A stretch of DNA of 64,000 nucleotides from Homalodisca vitripennis (lineage: Eukaryota; Arthropoda; Insecta; Hemiptera; Cicadellidae): positions 55,997 through 119,996 of the forward strand of contig NW_025777414.1 of assembly GCF_021130785.1 (NCBI RefSeq). The letters run 5' to 3'. Shown here piece by piece: positions 24,872 to 36,244 of this stretch (the first letter of the stretch is position 1; every line of letters starts with the position of its first letter). The notes under the pieces were generated by a model. It worked only from the letters and a program-made list of their open reading frames with translations, did not search any database and was not told the origin of the DNA. The translations under genes were made by a program, and so were the position numbers.

Positions 24872-26009
24872 AGAATATTTAAATCTGAGTTAATAATGTA
24901 ACAAATACTAAAAAATAATACTTTTTACAATTACTAAGATATCAAAAGGATACACGTAAACATTTTTTTAAATAAAATAATACTGTGTAATATTTTTATA
25001 CATGTTAGCGTTCTAACTCCAAATCAGGAGAATGATTATTCCAATTATTGACCCACATATCCCATGTTAGTTCAATAAAAATATAAGGGTTAATTTAATG
25101 TTTAACATTACAGACTGCAGTTACAAAGGTGAGCAACATTTAAATGCGCCCTGTCAATCACCCATATCGAGAAATGTATTATCAGATTGGCTGCCATCAT
25201 TATAGTGGTGGTAGGTATAGTAAAAAGCTAGGCCCCTAAAACTATTTGACGGGAATCAATTTTCATATTATACCCAGAGAGTGAAAAGTTCTTTATCCAT
25301 AGTCTATAATTAATTATTTTTAAATTAATAAGAAGTTCAATGCAGTAGTTTGACTTTCCTACAACGAAAGTTTTAAAATGTAATGTTTAACTTTTGTGAC
25401 TGAGAAAGTTCACTATGTCGTTGTAACCATATTTGATAGAAAAACAGCTTATAAAATACCAAATTTATTTTTTAATTTAAAATTGTTTTATGCCAGTAAA
25501 AACTATGTATGTAAATTTGTTTAAATTTATAGAGAGAAAGCATAGGAAATCTTGACATTAAAAGCACCCTTAATTTAAACCTTTTCAACAACCGTTGTAG
25601 AGCAGAGAAAAAATATCCAGAGAACAAAATTAAAGATTGGATAAAATACACTTTTAACTGTACCGTTTTAGCAAATATTAGGTATTAGCTATAAAAGTTA
25701 CTATCTAACTTTTAATATAAATTAAAAGACTGTTATGAAACCCAGTTTAGTTTTCTTTTAACAGAAGTACGATCGGTATGATCTATTTATATAGGATCTT
25801 TTGTCATACTTGTGAATTTACATACATTTTCTTGAACGCAAAACAAGGCAAAATGAACTATGGACCAACAAAATAAAAAGAATAGAGTAAATTGAAATAG
25901 CCATATCAACAGATTTTATGAATCGTGGCTAGAAGGCAAACTCAGCATTGGCGTTGGAAATATAATTCACTCAACGCAGAAGTGCTCATAGACGCACAAA
26001 TCGTACAAA

Positions 26010-26040
26010 ATTGCGAGCGAAGCTGTGGGTAATTGCTAAT
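26010..26040 (+). repeat. Possible transposon-terminal motif (copy 2)
   Basis: Unchanged counterpart of the GC-rich motif at 12957-12987. Confidence 0.35.
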
Positions 26041-29000
26041 AATACAGAGTGATTCAATGAGATATGCACAAACTGTAGCAAATCATTCTAAATGTAAAAA
26101 TAATGAAAAAAAGGTTATATAAACGTGGGTCCGGAATGCTTTGTTAGCAAGTTACGGTTAGACAAAGATTTCGCAAGGATTTCAAATAACCATGTAAAAC
26201 GAGGTCTTCCTGAAGTGTTGGCAAAGATAGATTAAGATGCAAACGCCATCAATTCTTATGGTTTTTGTGCTGATAAATCGAAATAAAATAAATCTCAGAC
26301 TTGTAAGTTACGTAGTTTTTGGGAAAACCAGTGCCAAATACAAATATTACCAGTGAAAAAACACGTCTTTCATCTTTTGGGCACCAATTTTGTTATTTTA
26401 CCAAGAAGAAACAGATCTAAGTTTGTAATACAATGTTGAATAAAATTGTGTAAATAAAGTACCGGTACATGGGATGTAGAGTTTTCATGAAATAAATATT
26501 TATTCATTACAATACAAAATGAAATAAATCAGAAAACATTAATCTAAATATAGTCGACTAAATCACAGTTAAAAAAGAATAGAGCTGTGTGATGGGTCAG
26601 TAATAATAGAACTAAGGGAGTATGCCGAAGAGATAAGTAATAACCTGATTAGAGTACAGACTGATCTAGTCAGCGAGGGCCGACCTTGTACAGTCTCAGC
26701 ACCAAATACAACAAACTTTAACACTCTCAACTCATTTTTCCTAATACCTACTACTGTTTTCCTGTACTACTGTGAGGCCTTAGTGTAGAATTATGAATTT
26801 TATTGTAATTGCATTGTTGTACATCATCAATTTGAGCTTCGTAAATGAAGTATTTTTTTAGATCTCATTATTTTTATTGATGTGTTTGGGCTGCCCCTTC
26901 TCCTATGTCTTTCACAAAGCCCCTGGTCATCTGCTTTAAATTTCAGCTCTTAATTATTTCTGGACGTGTTGAAGCATTTATTCCCTTCTCTCTACGCCAC
27001 CACTTTTGCATTAAAATAATCGATTTCCGCACTTCATAAAATAATTATTTCACACAGTATAAATAGTTAAGCCCACGCTCTATATTATGCCACTTTTGCC
27101 AACACGAAATCAGTAATATAACAGATTTTATAACATTTTTATAATAACTATTTACTTTTCACCCACCTGGCGTAACGAAATCACTTTCAGAAAAAACACG
27201 CTATGAATATATTTAACTATTTTGACTTAGAACTAATAATATAACGTAAAAAATATAAGCCAACAATTCGAGAGAAATTATTAATGTTTAAAATCTATGG
27301 TAGTTTGTTAGTCTGGCAAATACGTGAAAATGAATGAAATAATCCAAGTTGGAATGAGTGAAATTAATGATATTTGTAAATATTTTCAAAACATCCAAAC
27401 CTTTTGATAATCGCTAAAAATAATATAAATATTTGTATGCTATTTGAAACAAATGTAATTTACTTATAAAATTTATGAAATAAGTACGGCAATACAATGT
27501 ATACTTTCTTCTTAACAATGTTGCTTTTATTAGTCAAAACGTGTCCTAAAAACATAACTATGCACTTTAGTTAAATATGCTATTTACAATTACTTTTCTC
27601 AATAACAATACATGTTTCTCAGTTTAATCAGAAGGAGGAGTAATAAGTCATTGTATTGCATTGAGTTAAACCACAATTTTGTCTACTAATACTTAAAGCC
27701 ACGTTACTATTTGACATGTTCAACATGCTAACATGTACTGACTCAAACGGCAATGCTTGTAACCAAAAGTATACTCACCATCTAACCACAATGGTGGAGC
27801 TCTGATTTAGCTTTCATCGTCTTTACAAATTGTGTTCACTCAACGTTACTGTCAGCAACAGAGGTAGCTCACAACATGTGTTGCCTCATTTAGTGACTTT
27901 GTTACTTCACTTAACTTACATAATATTCCTTTGTTAAGCAATGTGTGTCAAACACAAAGCTTAGCATGACATTTTACGAGATACGTGTATTTTATATTAC
28001 TGTCCTGTTGTAAACAACAGCTGTTTCTCGTATTCAAAGAGCCTTTTTTTGTGTACAAACCTTTATTCCTCTATTTACATAATATCATATTTTTATGATC
28101 CAAAACAATTTTGGCGTCTTTAATACTTTTACCAATCTAAAGTATCGTGATATAATGATTGTACTCGGTTTATTTCCGAATTATATTCTGTGATATCCTT
28201 GTTGCCAAAAATGCATCACCAGATTTTTAAGTTTATTCGTAAGTTCGTTTTCATGATAACGTACGGACAGACTGACAGACGTACATAGATACAATTATTC
28301 TAGCCCCTCGATTGATTAGTTTTGTTAACGCTTAACCAAAAATGTACACGTTCACTTAGCTTACAGTTGGAAAAGGCGTAGCTCACATTATAGGTTGTCT
28401 AACTCAGTGACTTCGTTTTATAATTAGCTCAGTTCTTAACATGGGCTTGTAATTTATCAGGATTTACGAACCAGTATCTGTATTTTGATGAGATTTAAAA
28501 ATTGTTACCTCACCAAATGTCAGATTTAATAAAATTTTTCCAGGAATTTATTTCCAGTACTAGTCGTATTCTTATCATCCAACATTAATAACAGCTGTTT
28601 AAATACTTCAGCCTGTCCATGACGATATTATTTTTCGTTAATTTATGACAGGGGAATATGTATTAACTAAGACATGTCCTTACAGACCTGTAATACACAA
28701 GCTATATCGATCAAAACTTGTCGGTGGTTGGTTAGCCTTCAGCCAATCTCGATAGTCTTTAATTCGCCTCTACAGGCGACTGATCATTACTGGCCGTTTC
28801 GTTTTAACATCCATTGACTGAAGATGGCACTCCACAGTAACAAAGAAGTATTTCAATAACAAAATTTTATAAGTAATATTTCGACTTGGTAAAAACCTGA
28901 AGATTTTAATTTTATATGTTGGAATTTGTGCTTTTGTTTGCTATCACGTGATCTTAACTGACGTATTTAACATTACTATAGTAATGTATTTATAACTAAA

Positions 29001-29849
29001 AATTCCACGAACATAGACAGAATCTATAAAATTAGCAAGAACTAATAATGACCATTTGACATCACTATTTTTTTGGTGGTTATTTATCCGTTTGATTCAA
29101 ATAAGGATAAATACTTCTGTGAATCACGCTTATCAAATTTTAGGTCTGAAACTTATTGGAAGCACGATTTGAAGTTTCTACTACGGTTTCTATTTATTAA
29201 AGTACTATTTATTTGCAAAAAAATAATCATCATCAATTACGATATTAATTGCACAAGGAAGTAATTAGAAATAAGACCATTTATTTAAAGATATTCTAAG
29301 GAAAAACACGTAAAATTACGACACTAAATTTTCTATACATATTCCACTATTGTTCATTGTAACTTCCTATAAAATTTGTTTAAGCCTTTAATTGAATATT
29401 ATCATATTTTGTGTAGCAATTAAAAAAAATCACCATATCCAACCCTAGACAACAGTGTATTAGAACTTCCATTACACTTATATGTGTCATATACATAATA
29501 TAAATATGTATGTCTAATAAGAAAAGTGATCTATTTCCCATCCGCATTAAAGGCCTTGCGTTCAAGTCTCATTGGATAAACCTCGAGAAAATGCATCAGC
29601 CAGTTTACAATGTGTCACCCCAGTGGACGTTTCTCCAGATCATATTCTAAATTGGGGCTGCATAGGAATAACATTTTCCAAAGAACAAGTTCTAAAACTA
29701 CTTAGTATCCACAATATTATGAACTGTTTGAATTTTTAACAGTTAATATATCTATGGTAATTAGATATAAATAAACTGTAAATGTGATATAACTCCAATG
29801 TACGCTTTTGGTTTTCAATTTCGGTTAGTATAAACTTTTATAAGCCTAA

Positions 29850-30088
29850 TCAGTGTGCTTTGTCACTTTTGTGCAAAGCAGATCTGTTGTTCACTTGAGG
29901 ATTTTCTTCAATAATTAATTTCACTTTGTGTTTGGTGTATTGCTTTGTAATTCCATATCCAAAGGTGCCCTCGTTTTTTTTCTACAGCTGTAGTTAGATA
30001 GCGAATGGTTTTTTTGAGTCATATTTGAGTTTGATCCTCCAGTTATTAAGACATTTCCATTCTCAATTTCAAATAAAACTAACTGCAT
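29850..30088 (-). pseudogene. Unrecognised ORF, frameshifted in copy 2
   Basis: Equivalent of 16794-17030 but two bases longer (239 against 237). One extra T lies in each of two T runs near 29975-30015, closing the frame. Both changes are in homopolymers, as expected from long-read error. Confidence 0.35.
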
Positions 30089-30542
30089 GCATTAAAAAAT
30101 GTTTGATTACGTATCTGCTGTCATATTATACTAAGAAAGATTATACTACTGTCATAACTATTTCAGATTACTATGATTGATGGTATTTTATTTATTGCAA
30201 AACAATATTCTGCAACAAACATTTTATGATAAGTAATATTCAGCGATAAAACATGTATATATGTATTAACATCTATGCTAAATTTAGTCTAAATCTGCAC
30301 ATTATTTTGAATGATCGAGTATCAAGTATCCAAATAACCAAAAATACAAATATACAAAACGTCCAAACATTATAGTTTGCAAGCTTTCGCATTTAAAATA
30401 GTTATAGGATTATAATATGTTATCACACGTAAGCTCACAAGATGGTTCCAGTTATGTCAGATGTTATCAAGAAATCAGAACACATCAATCACTTTGACTA
30501 AACGAGTTTTAAACTATCCAATAAATTCAATGCACTAAATGC

Positions 30543-32092
30543 GTATTTTTGGTTGAGGAATACACTGTATATTGTAATCTGGTAATTAAATCATCAAGTA
30601 AATTGATTGGTTTCAAACAATGACGTTTCTGTTTACAATTCATTTCGCTGTAGTGCTTAGAAACCCACTAAATACTGATTGAAGAATGCGTAGTATATAT
30701 TATCAGTCTGGTATTAAAATCATCCTATTAGCTTAATTGGTTTCAAATGGTAACGTTTTCTTTAATTTTCCATCCACTGTAGGAATTAGAAATCCCACTA
30801 GATACTGATTGAGGAATGCATGGTATATTAACAGTCTAGTATTTACCGTTAGCACTACAGCTTAATTGGTTCCAAAAAGTGGAGTTATATTTGCGTTTAA
30901 ATGTACTGTAGTAGTTACAAATCCCACTAGATACTGATTAAGGAATGCATGGTATATTACCAGTCTGGTATTTACCTTTAGCACTACAGCTTAATTTGTT
31001 CCAAAAGGTGGAGTTATATTTGCGTTTCAATTTACTGTAGTAATTGCAAATCCCACTGGATACTGATTGAGGAATGCATGGTATATTACCAGTCTGGTAT
31101 TTACCTTTATCACTACAGCTTAATTGGTTCCAAAAGGTGGAGTTTATATTTGCGTTTAAATTTACTGTAGTAATTACAAATCCCACTAGATACTGGTTGA
31201 GGAATGCATGGTATATTACCAGTCTGGTATTTACCTTTAGCACTACAGCGTAATTGGTTCCAAAAGCGGAGTTATATTTGCGATTAAATTTACTGTAGTA
31301 ATTACAAATCCCACTAGATACTGATTGAGGATGCATGGTATATTACCAGTCTGGTATTTACCTTTAGCACTACAGCTTAATTGGTTCCAAAAGGTGGAGT
31401 TATATTTGCGTTTCCATTTACTTTAGTAATTACAAATCCCAGTAGATACTGATTGAGGAATGCATGGTATATTACCAGTCTGGTATTTACCTTTAGCACT
31501 ACAGCGTAATTGGTTCCAAAAGGTGGAGTTATATTTGCGATTAAATTTACTGTAGTAATTACAAATCCCACTAGATACTGATTGAGGAATGCTTGGTATA
31601 TTACCAGTCTGGTATTTTCCTTTAGCACTACAGCTTAATTGGTTCCAAAAGGTGGAGTTATATTTGCGTTTAAATTTACTGTAGTAATTACAAATCCCAC
31701 TAGATACTGATTGAGGAATGCTTGGTATATTACCAGTCTGGTATTTACCTTTAGCACTACAGCTTAATTGGTTCCAAAAGGTGGAGTTATATTTGCGTTT
31801 AAATTTACTGTAGTAATTACTAATCCTACTTGATACTGATTGAGGAATGCATGGTATATTACTAGTCTGGTATTTACCTTTAGCACTACAGCTTAATTTG
31901 TTCCAAAAGGTGGAGTTATATTTGCGTTTAAATTTACTGTAGTAATTACTAATCCGCTTTGATACTGATTGAGGAATGCATGGTATATTATCAGTCTGGT
32001 ATTTTACCTTTAGCACTACAGCTTAATTGGTTCCAAAAGGTGGAGTTATATTTGCGTTTCCATTTACTGTAGTAGTTACAAATCCCTCTAGG
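30543..32092. repeat. 129-bp minisatellite, 12 units (copy 2)
   Basis: Same number and order of variant units as copy 1, including the short 128-bp unit and the CTTTAGTAATT variant. Single-base indels change the open frames: minus 31423-32016 keeps 197 codons of the 43-residue repeat, and minus 30938-31336 switches from one frame to the other after a one-base insertion near 31144. Confidence 0.95.
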
Positions 32093-32104
32093 TACTGATT
32101 GCAA

Positions 32105-32130
32105 TGACATATTGCAGTCACAATATGTCA
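32105..32130. repeat. 10-bp-stem hairpin at the minisatellite edge (copy 2)
   Basis: Identical to 19042-19067. Confidence 0.75.
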
Positions 32131-32321
32131 TACAAGAAGTATCTATAGGGATTTGTAAGTACTAAAGTGAATGGATGCGGGCCATATGCCTGACATGACA
32201 AAAATGGTATTTAATTGAAAAAAGTAGATTTATAGATGCAGTAATGGTGTAAGAAATTTTATTGCTTTACCTGTAATTGTTTGGAACTATAAAGCCCGTC
32301 CGGGACTATTTTGCACATTTT

Positions 32322-32339
32322 GTGTGTGTGTGTGTGTGT
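32322..32339. repeat. (GT)9 microsatellite (copy 2)
   Basis: Same repeat number as the copy 1 tract at 19259-19276, unusual for a fast-mutating locus if the duplication were old. Confidence 0.85.
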
Positions 32340-33439
32340 TTTTTCTTTGCAATGACTATACTAAAAATAGCTACATTATAAGTGATCGTGACGCATTTTA
32401 TATTGTATTATGGCAATATTAATAATAATGTAAATTTTAATTTTGCTAATCATAAGTCTTATATGTAACAGATTTATTAACGTCTAAAATATATAGTGTA
32501 GTAGGATAAACATATTTTAACATAACTAATTAAAAGGAACAATTAAAATATTAATTTTTTAGATACATAAGTAAAATATGTTGTTCATATTATTTACATA
32601 TTTAAATAAAAAAACAAATTATCATTATAAAAAACATAAAGTAGATTTGCAGTTTATTTTTTATGAAAATTGGTTGAATAAAAATCTACGAGAATGACTC
32701 ATGTGTTTTACATTTTTAACCTTCTTTGTGTCTGATAAAAAATTGCCTAAATTTCATACTAATACCTGCAGTTGCAATAAAATATTTATTGTTTTTCCAC
32801 CTTCAGGAAATAGATGTCTTAGGAACCTATAAATATAGCATAAAAGTTTGAAACAGCTTATCTTAATTATGCATCCACATACCTGTATGTCCGTTTACAT
32901 CGTATAACGAGGCTTTTTTAGTTATACTGTACAGATTTTAATGATTTATAAAACACGACTAATTCTTTCGACCATTCACACACTACAATGGAATGGAACG
33001 TCTTGTGAGAAACTGATGAAAAATTGTTATATAACTACTTATGAAGTAATCTAAACAAACATAAATATACCGGCTATATTATACCAATTCCAATATTATT
33101 TTAGTTTTTTGCATAATCATGTGTGAATTTTCTATTTTCTATAGAAAGTACGTGAAAAAGAACACTTTGAAACAAATAAAGTCATTGGTCCAATGCTCAA
33201 CGATGACATTTTTAACTATGAAATCAAAATAATTGAGATCTACCCTAGTTTAGTAATAAATACAAACAACAAATGTAATAATTTGATTTAATGAGTGTAT
33301 TATACTGATTCATGATATAATTCCTGTTTGGGATTGCCTAGGATTTTTTTTATGTCTTTCCTTCCAATGTTTAACAAAGTATGACTACGTCATGCTATGT
33401 GTCACGTAAACAGGCTTCACCGAGATTACATAAAAAAAT

Positions 33440-33593
33440 GTCATATCTGTAGCTGGTTTCATTCACGATATGTCCAACGGCAGTGAGTCAGTCAAACACA
33501 GAGAAAACATTTTTAAGGCAAAAGAGAAATTGTGTTAACATACTGAGTGATTAGCTTCAATAATACTCAGCTAAATGCACCATTATAGAAACC
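33440..33593. other. Spacer between the 13-kb duplication and the satellite
   Basis: About 150 bp of unique sequence with no gene. It contains GCAGTGAGTCAGTCAA near 33480-33495, reminiscent of the tetranucleotide tract at satellite unit ends. Confidence 0.6.
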
Positions 33594-33633
33594 ACTCGCC
33601 TTCGGCTCGCTGGGGGCTACGCCCCCAGGCCCC
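33594..33633 (+). repeat. GC-rich palindromic leader, first of seven
   Basis: Begins ACTCGCC. It contains GCC-TTC-GGC (3-bp stem) and CTGGGGGC-TAC-GCCCCCAG (8-bp perfect stem, 3-base loop), then AGGCCCCC. The same ~40 bp open units at 36245, 40392, 44107, 46454, 52518 and 54273. In the first copy the preceding bases are AGAAACC, in the others ATTAG (ATATAG at 52518), so the left edge of the repeat is fixed to within a base. Its GC content is far above that of the surrounding DNA. Confidence 0.9.
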
Positions 33634-33716
33634 CATGATGTATGCTTGCAAATTCGGGGATGAGCGGTTAAATTTACGCTTGTAAATTCGGGGATAAGAG
33701 AGATTTGTTGATTGGT

Positions 33717-34005
33717 AAAATTCGGACATGAGGCCTTGCTAGAAAATTCCCTGAGGGGGGGTTTAATGTTACTTGGGGTTAAGAAATCAGGGGTTATCTG
33801 GTCATACCAGGAACTTCCCAAGGGGGGTAAAGAGATTTGGTAATTGGTAAAATTCGGACATGAGGTCATGCCAGGAAATTCCCTGGAGGGGGGTTAATGT
33901 TACTGGGGGGGTTAACACATCAGGGTTTTTATTTACTTAGATCTATTCATACCAGAAAACCCCCGGGGGGGGGGGTTGATGTTACCGGGGGATAATAACA
34001 TACTT
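33717..34005 (+). repeat. G-tract-rich block of unit 1
   Basis: Repeated motif of about 70 bp built from CATGCCAGGAAATTCCCTGG, GTTAATGTTACC and GGGGGTTAA. G runs of 4-11 all lie on the plus strand, including CCCCC followed by 11 G near 33960-33975. Related blocks lie at about 36305-36600, 36930-37000, 40985-41120, 44215-44480, 47045-47185, 52915-53300, 54680-55080, 56240-56620, 57800-58180, 59360-59740, 60930-61310 and 62490-62890. Confidence 0.8.
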
Positions 34006-35161
34006 GGGCCCATTTTAGAGAGTGTTGTGTCTGTGAACATAATAAAAATTTACTCTGTCCCTATCTACTATTGACGCTTAGCTAACGCTCAGCCAACTTA
34101 TAATGTGGGGCTGTATTCACTCTTTAACGTAGCAAAGCAAGTGCAATCTGAATCTGGAATGAATTACACAAATATTAGTAACATATAAATTTAAAAACTC
34201 CAAAATTTGCTAATTCACGACAAATATTTTTGCTATTTATAGCTTTTTTCGGGCTTATTAAAGGAAATAGAAATAAAAGATACATGACCTTTTTTGTGGG
34301 GTTTAGCAATTGTTCGTCATAAAAATTCTTAGATTTAAGGTAGAACTAACTGTTTAGCCGCTATCATATAACATATAAATTTAAAAACTCCAAAATTTGC
34401 TAATTTTTAGGCGAAAATGTCCAAATATTTTAACTTAATCGCGTTTTTGCGGTCAAACTAATGAAAATAGAGTAAAAAATTACTTAACCTTTTTTGTAGA
34501 TCACATTATTTCCTAAATCTAATCTTTGTTTTATTTTGACCTCCGACCAATGGTTACGCCGCTATCGACTCCATAATCAAAATTTTCACGTAAAATTTAC
34601 AAAAAAATTGCACATAATCACGTTTTTCGGCCAAACCAATGGAGATAGGGGAAAAAGTCACTGGACCTTTTCTGTAGATAACGTAATTTGCTAATTTGAT
34701 GGGTCAATCAGATTTGAGCTACGACCTACTGTTCGGCCACTATCGGGCTCGAAAACTTTATTTTAAGCGAAAAAATCTCTGGAATGTCAAACATTTCCGT
34801 GTTTTGTAGCTTAACCACACGAGATAGGACAAAAAGTCACTGGACCTTTCTTGTAGTTCACTTCATTCCTGACTAACGATTTTTCGTCAGATCGAAGCTA
34901 GCTCCAACGGTTCACCCGCTATCAGGCTTATAAGAAATGCATGCAGGGGTAAAGAATGCGCGATTTTTGAGGAATTTTTTTGAGGGGTTTAAAAGTAAAA
35001 AAGTCTGGTTTTCAGACTTTTCCTCCGGGTCATATTGTGAAAGGTACCTGCGTGCCAAATTTCAAGTTTCCAGCACTTCTAGAACTATGTTAGAATTTGT
35101 ATCTATATATCAGTGAGTCAGTCAGTCAGTCAGTTTCACATGCGGCTGTATAGTATATTAG

Positions 35162-36244
35162 ATAACCGTTAGAGATACAAGAAAAAGTGACTGGACCTAT
35201 CTTGTCGAAAATTTAATTTTCTCTTTCGATTATGCCATCAGATTTAAGCTACGACCTATAATTTAGGCAGTACAGAGCTTAGGACAAAAGGCTGCACTGG
35301 GCAGTTTAAAAATATCACGTAAAACATAAAAATCAATACTTTAAAACGCGTTATGCGGCCAAACCGTTGAGGATAGGGCAAAATGTTACTGAACATTTTT
35401 TGTAGATCACGCAATTTCATAAATCCTGTTAAAAATTTTTTTTGAGCTACGACCAACCGTTTAGACGCTATCAAGCCCGGAATGTAAATTTTTAGGCGAA
35501 AATGTCCAAATATTTTAACTTAATCGCGTTTTGCGGTCAAACTAATGAAAATAGAGTAAAAAATTACTTAACCTTTTTTGTAGATCACATTATTTCCTAA
35601 ATCTAATCTTTGTTTTATTTTGACCTCCGACCAATGGTTACGCCGCTATCGACTCCATAATCAAAATTTTCACGTAAAATTTACAAAAAAATTGCACATA
35701 ATCACGTTTTTCGGCCAAACCAATGGAGATAGGGGAAAAAGTCACTGGACCTTTTCTGTAGATAACGTAATTTGCTAATTTGATGGGTCAATCAGATTTG
35801 AGCTACGACCTACTGTTCGGCCACTATCGGGCTCGAAACTTTATTTTAAGCGAAAAAATCTCTGGAATGTCAAACATTTCCGTGTTTTGTGGCTTAACCA
35901 CACGAGATAGGACAAAAAGTCACTGGACCTTTCTTGTAGTTCACTTCATTCCTGACTAACGATTTTTCGTCAGATCGAAGCTAGCTCCAACGGTTCACCC
36001 GCTATCAGGCTTATAAGAAATGCCTGCAGGGGTAAAGAATGCGCGATTTTTGAGGAATTTTTTTGAGGGGTTTAAAAGTAAAAAAGTCTGGTTTTCAGAC
36101 TTTTCCTCCGGGTCATATTGTGAAAGGTACCTGCGTGCCAAATTTCAAGTTTTCAGCACTTCTAGAACTATGTTAGAATTTGTATCTATATATCAGTGAG
36201 TCAGTCAGTCAGTCAGTTTCACATGCGGCTGTATAGTATATTAG
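35162..36244 (+). repeat. Satellite unit 2 (type C2, leaderless, no G block)
   Basis: 1,083 bp. Starts at ATAACCGTTAGAG, has a different first monomer from unit 1, then from about 35490 repeats unit 1 (about 34410-35161) almost exactly. Its G block is absent. Confidence 0.85.

Larger units (their letters stand above)
20372..33439 (+). repeat. 13-kb tandem duplication, copy 2
   Basis: Direct head-to-tail copy of 7364-20371. Extra bases relative to copy 1 cluster between about 22.1 and 24.6 kb. Downstream of that, the two copies are almost identical over 9 kb, including all twelve minisatellite units in the same order. The right flank (GTCATATCTG) differs from the inter-copy junction (ATACCAAATT), which defines the boundary. 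Confidence 0.95.
33594..35161 (+). repeat. Satellite unit 1 (type C with leader)
   Basis: 1,568 bp. Leader, then G-run block (33717-34005), then monomers whose ACCTTTT cores lie at about 34297, 34487, 34665 and 34844, then tail. A 36-bp stretch starting AACATATAAATTTAAAAACT occurs at 34180-34215 and again at 34370-34405, the second time in place of the usual monomer sequence. Confidence 0.85.

Noticed and set aside
33567..33869. 100-codon minus-strand ORF crossing the satellite edge
   Set aside because: It spans the junction of unrelated sequence and the G-rich block, and its Pro/Ser content comes from C runs on that strand.
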